A stretch of DNA of 41,477 nt, from positions 1 through 41,477 of the forward strand of contig CACWIW010000141.1 in the NCBI GenBank assembly GCA_902761035.1. Direction: 5' to 3'. Source of the stretch: an uncultured bacterium (GTDB taxonomy: Bacteria > Verrucomicrobiota > Kiritimatiellia > RFP12 > UBA1067). The notes under the pieces are model-generated. The model made no database searches, was not told where the DNA came from, and saw only the letters and a program-made list of their open reading frames with translations. The translations under genes were made by a program, and so were the position numbers. Below, in pieces: positions 1-14,600 of the stretch (position 1 is its first letter; every line of letters starts with the position of its first letter).

Positions 1-2414
<2,414 letters not shown>

Positions 2415-2444
2415 GTGAATTTTCTCCTGTTCGGGAAATTTTCG

Positions 2445-6383
<3,939 letters not shown>

Positions 6384-6493
6384 TGGCTTACCTTTCAGTT
6401 GCTCACTGACTTTGTTGAAAATTCGTTGTTTCCACCGCGAATGAAGTGTGGTAAGCGACCACTTTGTTAACTGTTTCGGCGGTGAAGTCTTAT

Positions 6494-6522
6494 AGTTTAG
6501 CAAAAATTACGCCGCCAGACAA
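6494..6522 (-). promoter_or_regulatory. Putative rpoBC promoter (extended -10)
   Basis: On the minus strand TTGTCT (6517-6522) is followed after 17 bp by TAAACT (6494-6499), preceded by TGC, which gives an extended -10. Transcription would begin near 6487, leaving a leader of about 100 nt before rpoB. The match is good by sigma-70 rules but only inferred. Confidence 0.6.
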
Positions 6523-6563
6523 GGGGGTATTTGACAAAAAACACGCGCGATCTCGACAGGTTC

Positions 6564-6592
6564 TTTTCAGCCGCCATAAGAAGTGGTATACT
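6564..6592 (+). promoter_or_regulatory. Putative helicase promoter (extended -10)
   Basis: TTTTCA (6564-6569), a 17-bp spacer and TATACT (6587-6592) preceded by TGG form an extended -10 promoter. The predicted start near 6599 leaves a leader of only about 10 nt before the ATG at 6608, and no Shine-Dalgarno is visible, so translation may be of the short-leader type. Confidence 0.5.
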
Positions 6593-6607
6593 CATGCCGC
6601 TTTGGAC

Positions 6608-9600
6608 ATGCATTATCCAGAAGAACTGCCGATCTGCGCGCACTGCGGGGAAATCCTTGCGGCGCTTCGCGCGCACCCGGTCGTCGTCGTGTGCGGCGAT
6701 ACAGGCAGCGGCAAGACCACCCAACTCCCGAAGATGGCCCTGGAGCTCGGCCTCGCCGCGAAAGGACGCCGCATCGCCTGCACCCAGCCGCGACGCCTCG
6801 CCGCCGTCACGATGGCCGAGCGCGTCGCAAGCGAGCTCCAGACGCCCGTGGGCGGACTCGTCGGCTACCAGCACCGCTTCGCCCGACACGTCTCGCAGGA
6901 TACGCGCATCAAGTTCATGACGGACGGCGTCCTGCTCGCCGAAACGCGCGCCGATCCGCTCCTGCGCGCCTACGACTGCATCATCGTCGACGAGGCGCAC
7001 GAACGCTCCCTCAACATCGACTTCCTCCTCGGCATCCTCAAGCGCGTTCTCGCGCGCCGACGCGACCTGAAGGTGGTCGTCTCGTCCGCCACGCTCGACA
7101 CCGCGAGTTTCGCCGCGTTCTTCAACGGCGCGCCCGTCATCTCCGTGCCCGGACGCCTCTACCCCATCGAGCTCCGCTACCGTCCGCCCGAGGACGGCGA
7201 GGAACTCGACCTCCCGCGCGACATCGCCGCCGCCGTCGCCGAACTGCCCCCTTCCGACGACGTCCTCGTGTTCCTCCCCGGCGAACGCGACATCCGCGAG
7301 ACGGCCGACCACCTCGCGCGCGTGCGGCACGGCGAGGACGACATCATCCCCCTTCTCGCCTCCCTTCCCGCCGGCGAGCAGCAGCGCGCCTTTAGACTTT
7401 CCCAGCGCCGCCGCATCATCCTCGCCACGAACGTGGCCGAGACATCTGTCACGATTCCCGGCATCCGCGCCGTGATCGACACCGGCCTCGCGCGCATCTC
7501 GCGCTACGTCCACCGCACGCAGGTGCAGCGTCTCCAGATCGAACCCGTCTCGCAGGCCTCCGCCCGACAGCGCGCGGGACGTTGCGGACGCCTCGGCCCT
7601 GGCACCTGCATCCGCCTTTACTCCGAAGAGGATTTCAACACCCGCGACGCCTATACGCCGCCTGAAATCCTGCGCTCCTCCCTCGCGGGCGTGATCCTCA
7701 CGATGCTCGACCTCCGCCTCGGCGACATCGAGAAGTTCCCCTTCCTAGACCCGCCCAAGCCCGCGATGGTCCGCGAAGGTCTCCGCGAACTGCTCGAACT
7801 CGGCGCCATCGGACACGCCCCCGAAGGCGGCCCCGCCCTTACGGACGTCGGACGCAAGCTCGCTCAGATTCCCGTGGAGCCCCGCCTCGCGCGCATGCTC
7901 CTCGCCGCGTCTGAAAACGCCGTGCTGCCGACGGCCATCCCCGTCGTGGCCGCGCTCGCGTGCGACGACCCGCGTCGGCGTCCCATCGACGCGAAACAGC
8001 AGGCCGACCAACAGCACGCGAAATTCCGCGTGCCCGGTTCCGACTTCCTTGGCATGAGGAAACTCTGGGACTGGTGGGAAAACGAGACGCGCGAACTCTC
8101 CCAGGCCAAGGCGCGCAAACTCGCCACAGCCAATTACCTCTCCTACCCGAAGATGCGCGAATGGCGCGACCTCGCCCACCAACTTGAAACCCTCGCCAAG
8201 CGCCTTCACCTTTCCTTCGCCGAACCGGTAGGGGCCGACCACCGGGCGGCCCGCAATTCCGGCGCGCTCGGTGATCGCGCCCTACCACGCGAACCGGTAG
8301 GGGCCGACCACCGGGCGGCCCGCGCCGACGCCCTCCACCGCTCGCTTCTTGCGGGCCTCCTCGGGCGCATCGGAAAGTTCGATGAGGAGACGCACGATTA
8401 CCGTGGTGCGCACGGTCTCCGTTTCGTACCACATCCGGCATCCGCCCTCAAGAAGGCCACGCCGCCGTGGATCTTCGCCGGCGAGCTCGTCGACACGGCG
8501 CGCCTCTTCGCGCGCACCGCCGCCACACTCGACCCCACGTGGATCGAACCCGTCGCGGGCGACCTCTGCAAACGACACTACCACTCGCCCGAATGGGATC
8601 CGCAGAGCGGCTTCGTGCGCGTGACGGAACAGGTCACGCTCTACGGACTCGTCATCGTGCCCGCGCGCCGACGCGACCTCACGCGCCTCAACCCCGCCCT
8701 CGCGCGCGAAATCTTCATCCGGCGCGGACTCGTGGACGGCGACTTCCCGCGTCCGCCCCCGCCCGTGCGCGAGAACAACGCCCTTCTCGACGCCCTCCGC
8801 CGACGCGCGGAGAAACTGCGCCGTCCCGAAATCTTCGACGCCGCCCGCCTCGAGGCGTACTTCGACAAGATTGTCCCTGCCGACGTCGCCTCCGCCGACG
8901 CCCTCCGCAAGTGGCTCGCGCACGCTACGCCCGTCCAGCTCGGCAAGTTCCACCTCAAGAAGACCGACTGGTGGCCGTCCGACGACGTCGCCTCGCATGA
9001 TTTTCCTGATACAATCCGCATCGGCGACGTGAAGATGGCGCTCACCTACCGCAATGCCCCCGGCGAAGAGGACGACGGCATCACCTGTACCGTCCGCGCC
9101 TCGCGCGCGCACGCGCTCCGCCTTTGGCGTGCGGACTGGCTCGTACCCGGCCTCCTGCCCGAAAAACTCACCTGCCTACTCTCCGCGCTCCCCTCCTCGT
9201 TCCGCCGCGTAATCTCACCGATCTCGGACACCGTCGCCGGTCTGCTCGCCCGCCTCAAGCCCGGTTCCGAACCGCTGCTTGACGCCGTCCGCCGCACGAT
9301 CTACGAGGAGTGGGGCTTCCGCATCCCCGCCGAAGCCTTCGACACCACGCGCATCCCCGCCCACCTCCGCGTGCGCTACCGCATAGTCGATGACGCCACC
9401 GGCCGCGTTCTCGTTACATCCCGTAATCTCGACGAAATCTTCTCAGCCCTCGGCTCAAACACGGTAGGGGCCGACCACCGGGCGGCCCGCCCCGCCCCCA
9501 CCCCCTCCACCACCTGGACCTTCGGCACGATCCCCGAAAAGACCACGAACGGACACGCCGGCTGGGCACTTGAACACTTTCCCGCCCTTCAGGACGAAGG

Positions 9601-10378
9601 CACCGGCGTGACGCTGCGCCTCTTCGCGAGCGCGTCTGCCGCAGCCGCCGCCCACGCGAACGGCGTTGCGCGTCTCTTCCTGCTCGCGCTCGGGTCCCAC
9701 GCGCGCATCCCGTTCCGACGCAACAAGCTCCCGCTCGGCGCGGCCATCTACCTGCGCGACCTCAATTATGACGACGACCGCATCGCGGACGATATCCTCG
9801 CCGGGGCCGTACGCGAGGCGTTCGTGCGCGACCAGCCACCCGTCCGAGATCAAGCCACGTTCGAGCAGCGCCTCCGCGAACGCCGCACTGCGCTCAACCT
9901 CGCACAGGACGAAATAGCCCGGATCGTCGCCGACTCGGCTACGGCCGCCGCGCAGATCGCTGAAACGCTTGAATCCCCTGCGTCCCGACTTCCGCCGGAA
10001 ACTGCGGAATCAATCCAAACCCAGCTCGCGTGGCTCCTCTTCCGCGGCTTCCCGCGCGTAGTGCCTCTCGCGCAGCTGCGCCATTATGCGCGCTATCTCA
10101 AAGGCGCGATGATCCGCCTTGAACGCGCCCGCACGAACCCCGCCGGCGACCGTGAAAAGGAAGCGCGCCTCGCGCCGTACTGGCAGCGCTACCAGCTCGC
10201 CGTCACCGACATGGTAGGGCCCGCTCGCCGAGCGGGCCGCGACGCGGCACTCCTCGCAGACTACCGCTGGATGGTGGAGGAATACCGCGTGTCGCTCTTC
10301 GCGCAGGAACTGCACACACCGCAGCCCGTCAGTCCCAAACGCCTCGATGCCGCTTGGACAGCCATCACATCACGTTGA
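6608..10378 (+). CDS. hrpA: ATP-dependent RNA helicase HrpA (DEAH box), with in-frame palindromic repeats
   Basis: DEAH-family RNA helicase, 1256 residues, close to the ~1300 of E. coli HrpA. Motif I is GDTGSGKT (30-37), motif II DEAH (128-131), motif III SAT, motif V TNVAETSVTIPG and motif VI QRAGRCGR (321-328). The long HrpA-specific C-terminal region is recognisable to the end (WMVEEYRVSLFAQEL). ATG 6608 is chosen because the frame upstream starts only at a TTG and crosses the promoter. Four GGTAGGG-headed elements are read in frame as VGADHRAAR (541-549, 564-572, 953-961) or VGPARRAGR (1203-1211). By comparison with recalled E. coli HrpA, they fall in linkers between conserved blocks and leave all motifs intact. 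HrpA is known to act in RNA remodelling and rescue of stalled ribosomes; that role here is inferred from family membership. Confidence 0.95.
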   Translation: MHYPEELPICAHCGEILAALRAHPVVVVCGDTGSGKTTQLPKMALELGLAAKGRRIACTQPRRLAAVTMAERVASELQTPVGGLVGYQHRFARHVSQDTRIKFMTDGVLLAETRADPLLRAYDCIIVDEAHERSLNIDFLLGILKRVLARRRDLKVVVSSATLDTASFAAFFNGAPVISVPGRLYPIELRYRPPEDGEELDLPRDIAAAVAELPPSDDVLVFLPGERDIRETADHLARVRHGEDDIIPLLASLPAGEQQRAFRLSQRRRIILATNVAETSVTIPGIRAVIDTGLARISRYVHRTQVQRLQIEPVSQASARQRAGRCGRLGPGTCIRLYSEEDFNTRDAYTPPEILRSSLAGVILTMLDLRLGDIEKFPFLDPPKPAMVREGLRELLELGAIGHAPEGGPALTDVGRKLAQIPVEPRLARMLLAASENAVLPTAIPVVAALACDDPRRRPIDAKQQADQQHAKFRVPGSDFLGMRKLWDWWENETRELSQAKARKLATANYLSYPKMREWRDLAHQLETLAKRLHLSFAEPVGADHRAARNSGALGDRALPREPVGADHRAARADALHRSLLAGLLGRIGKFDEETHDYRGAHGLRFVPHPASALKKATPPWIFAGELVDTARLFARTAATLDPTWIEPVAGDLCKRHYHSPEWDPQSGFVRVTEQVTLYGLVIVPARRRDLTRLNPALAREIFIRRGLVDGDFPRPPPPVRENNALLDALRRRAEKLRRPEIFDAARLEAYFDKIVPADVASADALRKWLAHATPVQLGKFHLKKTDWWPSDDVASHDFPDTIRIGDVKMALTYRNAPGEEDDGITCTVRASRAHALRLWRADWLVPGLLPEKLTCLLSALPSSFRRVISPISDTVAGLLARLKPGSEPLLDAVRRTIYEEWGFRIPAEAFDTTRIPAHLRVRYRIVDDATGRVLVTSRNLDEIFSALGSNTVGADHRAARPAPTPSTTWTFGTIPEKTTNGHAGWALEHFPALQDEGTGVTLRLFASASAAAAAHANGVARLFLLALGSHARIPFRRNKLPLGAAIYLRDLNYDDDRIADDILAGAVREAFVRDQPPVRDQATFEQRLRERRTALNLAQDEIARIVADSATAAAQIAETLESPASRLPPETAESIQTQLAWLLFRGFPRVVPLAQLRHYARYLKGAMIRLERARTNPAGDREKEARLAPYWQRYQLAVTDMVGPARRAGRDAALLADYRWMVEEYRVSLFAQELHTPQPVSPKRLDAAWTAITSR
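8227..8323. repeat. Cluster of three GTAG-headed palindromic elements inside hrpA
   Basis: Two identical 28-bp elements in plus orientation (8227-8254 and 8296-8323) begin GGTAGGGGCCGACC and end CGGGCGGCCCGC. They flank a related element in minus orientation (8260-8286; minus strand begins GGTAGGGCGCG, closing hairpin GGCGCG/CGCGCC). Both plus copies are preceded by GAACC. The start-to-start spacing is 69 bp, exactly 23 codons, so the reading frame is kept. The inverted arrangement resembles REP doublets (REPINs). Confidence 0.85.
9463..9490 (+). repeat. GTAG-headed palindromic element (third direct copy) in hrpA
   Basis: This 28-bp sequence is identical to the two plus-strand copies at 8227 and 8296, with stem GGGCCG/CGGCCC. 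It is translated in the same frame as VGADHRAAR and lies in a linker, inferred by comparison with recalled E. coli HrpA, between a conserved SRNLDE segment and the TWTFGTIPE segment. Confidence 0.85.
10213..10240 (+). repeat. GTAG-headed palindromic element, variant stem, in hrpA
   Basis: Also 28 bp, starting GGTAGGGCCCGCTC, with a 9-bp stem (GGCCCGCTC/GAGCGGGCC) around a GCC loop. It is read in frame as VGPARRAGR. The stem differs from the other copies while the head, length and phase are kept. Confidence 0.75.
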
Positions 10379-10471
10379 CGGGTCCCTTTCAGGATGGTGA
10401 ATGTACGGGGCGACAAACCGCGCGGCACACTGGAGCGCCGGACCGGCCTCCGGATTTTCCGGATTTTCCGG
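10379..10471. terminator. Convergent intergenic stretch with TCCGGA hairpin repeats
   Basis: This 93-bp gap separates the ends of hrpA (plus) and surface gene A (minus). Next to the stop of A the sequence repeats TCCGGATTTTCCGGATTTTCCGG, cut here into two overlapping halves that can fold through the self-complementary TCCGGA. It may act as a terminator for A. There is no clear T-run for either gene and no other gene is visible. Confidence 0.4.
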
Positions 10472-11637
10472 CTACCGCACGATGAGGAACATACCTTGGG
10501 GCTTGCCGTTCGTGAACGTGATGCGGCCGTCCTGCACCGTAAGCGTGAGAAGCTCCGCGTAGTCGTTGCCGGCTTCGTCGGTCACGGTGTACGTCACGCC
10601 GGCAATATCGGCGGCAGTCAAGCCGGAGACCTCGCCCGTGAGGAAGTAGGCTCGACGCGTCGGTTGCGCGTCGAACGTGACGCTCAGCGACTTCAAGCCC
10701 TTGAACGTTTCAGGCGTGGCATTGGTGAACTGAACGGCCGGGAGGTTCGCGTTTCGAGTCGTCGCACCTTCGACCACCCAGCTGTTGTTTTCGCCCGTGA
10801 AGCGGTACGGGCCCGCGAGCGTGCCGCTGCCCTTCAGCGTGCCGTAGATCGGGCACCAGCCGCCAGCGCGCACGTCGTTGGTGAGCGTCGATCCCGCCGC
10901 GAGCTCGATCTCGCCACCAAGGCCGGGCTCCTCGAACTTCTGCGCGTCGCCGGGCGTGTAGGCAATCGGCAAGTAGCGCTCGTCGAAGGCGTAGTACGCG
11001 CCGCCGTTGACCTTGAACTCGAGCGCGCATACGTTGCTCTGCGAATCGGTGAGTCCGCCACCCGTGCCGCCGCTGTTGTTGGCGGTGGAGTTGTCGCCGA
11101 TGCGGATGTCGAATTTGTGCCAGCCGGCGCGGAGCGTCATGCTCCCCGAGCCCGTTCCGCAGTTCGTCTTGACCGTGAACAAACGGCGGCCATCGACCGT
11201 CAGCGCGATCTGGTCGTCGAAGCAACCCTGGAAAGTCCACGTGCCTTCCTGACCAGGCTCGACCTTGAAGTAGCCGTCGAAACGGTTGCAGGAGCCGCCC
11301 AGAGGTGCAGACGTGCCGGTCGAGAACTTCGCGTGCATGACCTGGAGCGAATTGGTCACGATATCGATGGCCGCGTACTTGCTCTCGTCAACCGTGTCGT
11401 AGATGTCGAGGTTGCTCGCGGCGTTGGTGAACTTGCGCCACCTCACGCTCGTGCGCGCACCGAGGTGCTGGCGCATCCGCATCGGGACGGTCGTGGAATC
11501 GAACACCCGATACGTGCCACCGGAGCCGACCTTGAACTTGATGCAGTCGGGAGCCTTGTCAGAATGCGAACCGACATTGGCGTTCGCCGCGCCCGTGTAC
11601 ATGGAGATCATGAACCTGCGGTCGTGGAAAGCTCGTT
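10472..11637 (-). pseudogene. Surface protein A, C-terminal portion (out of frame with its N-terminal part)
   Basis: This reading frame continues protein A after a frame break near 11620-11638. From HDRRFMISMYTG onward it holds the rest of one PA14-like beta-sandwich, then a second (GTWTFQGCFDDQIALTVDG ... LRAGWHKFDIRIGD). It finishes with a ~90-residue C-terminal domain (PAVQFTNATPETFKGLKSL ... TLTVQDGRITFTNGKPQ) and the tail GMFLIVR. The tail domain is nearly identical to that of relic B (24052) and clearly homologous to that of protein C (33158). There is no ribosome site of its own at the start of this frame, so it is either not made or needs frameshifting. Confidence 0.75.
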
Positions 11638-14600
11638 GTCGTCGATGAACACGCCGAGGTGCGTCCTTGCCTTGTAGTTGAAGGACCATGTTCCGACCTG
11701 ATCCGCGCTTACGTAGAACTCGCCCATGTAGTTGTAGCCGGAGCCGTTGCCATACTTCACATCGACAGTCGCCGACGCCGCGCGGTTGAGGTACGTGAGG
11801 GATGTCGCGACGAACGGCGTAATGGGCTGCTGCGCAAGATACCTCGGGCGCAGGTCATTCCAGGCGTTTCCGTTCCACGTCCACGCGAGGAACTCCACCA
11901 TGTTCGTGCCGGCAATGTCGAGCTTGGCCGTCACATTCTCCGCGAGCGCGAGGCCGCCCGCGAAGCCCGCCGCGTTGCGGAGATCGACCGTGCCCGTCGC
12001 GTTCACCGTCCACTTGCCGAGCGGAATGCCCTGGATGCCGGCGCGGTCCGGCGCGAACGTGCCTGCACCCGTGAGCGTCACGTCGCTCGCGCCCGTGAGG
12101 CCCGTACCCCACTTCACGGTCTTGCCGTTCAGGTCGAACGTCACCGCGCCGTCCTTCTTCGGGCTGCCGAACGTCGCCCTCATGCCGGCCTTGCCGATGT
12201 TGAAGTTCGCGGTCGCCCTGAGCGTGCCGCTCTCCATGTTGAAGGCGGTGCGCGTCGGATCGGTCCATGCCTCGCGGATGCCGCCGGAGCCGACTTCAAG
12301 GAGTCCGTCCTTGAACGTGAACGAACCCGCGTAGCAATCGGAACCGATCCAGTGAGCGGAGAGGCAGTTCACAACGATATGCGTGTTCTCGCCCGTGATC
12401 GTCCACTCGCCGCGTCCGTTGCCGTTGCCGGCCTCGATATTGGTGGCCGTGAACACAATGTTGTTCGCATGGCCGTCAATGATCGGACCGGCGTTTTTCG
12501 TTTTGGTACCAGGCCCCTGCATGTAGAAGTTGTTGATCAGCCCGGAACACGTCAATCCGTCGATGGCCGCCGAGGTTGAAGGATGGAAGAACACCGTACC
12601 CGAATGTCCGCTCGCCACGGTGACGGAGAGTTTGTTCTTCCCGAACTTCGGCATTCCGTATCCGTCGTTGTTCGCACCGATCACAAGCGATCCACTGCCG
12701 GTGAGCGTCACGTTGAGCGCGGCATCGCCCCAGTCTGAACGACCAGAGAGCCATGTCTGCCCGCCGCTCGCCTCGATGCGCGAATCGCCCGTCACCGTGC
12801 TTGGATAGATGAAGAAGTTGCGGCCCGTCTTGATCACCGGGTTGCCCTCGTTCACGAGCGGGCCTTCAATGTAGTGGTTGCCGTTCGCCACGGAAATCTC
12901 GTTCCTGTTCGTCACCACATCTGTGTAATGCGTCGTCCCACCGCCGTTCAGCGTGAGTTTCGCGTCGGACGGGATGGTGACGGGCGTCCGCACATAAGCA
13001 TCACCCGAGGCGTTGCCGATGGAGCCGGCCGTACCCATCGCCGTGATGCCGCCAGTACTCCACGTACCCGATCCGGTGTAGAACATGAACATTCCGTAGA
13101 GATCGATTCCGTAGGGGATGTTGATCGCCGTCGCCCCCTCGATCTTGAACTTGCCTTCGGGCGCGACGTTGAGTTTGCCCACCGAGATGCTGCCGCCAAC
13201 AAGTCCAAGACCGTAGTCGCTTGTCGGCCTTGTCTTCACGGTAAGCGTGACATTCGTGGGTCCAGTGATACGGTTCTTCGGGTTGCCGCGGATGTCGATG
13301 CGGCTCACGCCGCCGATCGTCGTGTCGCCAGTCAACTCGATTTCGTCGATGGGCGAGCCGTACGCCGTGTTCGCGAACGTGGAGACGAGCGCGCCATCGC
13401 CATCCGGTCCTGCGCCTTCGAGCACGAACTTCTTGCCGCTCGTCACGAGCGCGCGAGCGCGTCCGTTGCCAGAAGCCGTGTCGTTGTAGTTCAGGTCGAA
13501 CTGTCCACCGTTCTTCACCGTGATCGTGCCGCCGTTTCGTCCTGCCGCGCCAACAACGGCATCGTCCGCGAGCTTGACCGTGCCGCCCTCGATTTCGATG
13601 TCGGGCGTCTCGGCGAGAACGCCCGCGCCGAGTGTGAGCTTGCCCGTGCCCTTCTTGACGAGCCGCTTGGACGCAATCGCACCCGCGCCCGTGAGCGTGT
13701 AGTTCGCGGAGGCATCGACCGTCACCTGTTCCGCACGCACGGCTTCCGGCACCTGCACGGACGCAACCGGCGTCGCCTCGTTGCCGTCGAACTTCGCCGT
13801 CCACGCCGGGTTGAACGCGACGGGCGACCCCGCGCCGTTCTTCTGCCATGCAATGGACGTCCAGACGTCGGAGGTGGTCTGCGGACGCCACACGCCCTCG
13901 CTGTAATCGAGCGGATCGCTCACGCCACTCGCCGCGCTCACGTTCGCGCTGTTCACGCTCGTGAAGCGGAAGTACCACGTCTGGCCGGTGGTCAGACCGG
14001 TTGCGGTTGCGGACACCGCGCCAGTCTCCGCCACCACGCCGATGTTCGTGGAGCCTGCCACCGTCGCAAACGCCGGATCTGTGGACCACTCGAGCGTAAG
14101 CGTGGCGGAGGATGCGTCCGCACCGAAGTCGCGCACTTCGCCCGTAACAGTTGCCTCGCCGCCGCCGGAAGGAGAAACCTCGTCCACCAGCACGAACGCC
14201 GCGCCGTCCGGCGTGTCGCTCGCCGTCCAGATTTCGATCTTCGCCACCTCGTAGGCGAGCGAGGTGTTCCTTTCGCGCGTGTTCGCGTCGCCCATCCACG
14301 TCTGGTCGATGGCCTTGCCGTTGTGCGAGAAGTTGCCAATACCGATCTCGTAGCAGTCAGAACCCGTCCAGCGGTTGAACGCGAACATCACCTGTGCGGG
14401 ATTCGCCTCGCCGGGCGTGAAGCGGTGGACCTGCATCGTACCGTAGCCTGACATATTGTCGGAGCGCTTGTCGTTCCAGTCGCACCGGAACGTTTTGGCG
14501 GGCGCGTCGAGAAGTCCGCTCGGATCCGTGTTGTACTGGCTCGGCCAGAACTCAACCCAGCCGCGCACGTTGTTCTCGTCTGCGGCGGTCGATTCAATTC

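Noticed and set aside
6531..6536. Consensus TTGACA upstream of hrpA
   Set aside because: No plausible -10 lies 16-18 bp downstream; the extended -10 at 6587 fits another -35 better.
8227..8323. CRISPR array
   Set aside because: Only two direct copies with an inverted third, located within a coding frame; no regular spacers and no cas genes.
11600..11645. Programmed -1 frameshift in gene A
   Set aside because: No classic slippery heptamer is present, and domain comparison indicates missing codons, which favours a deletion.
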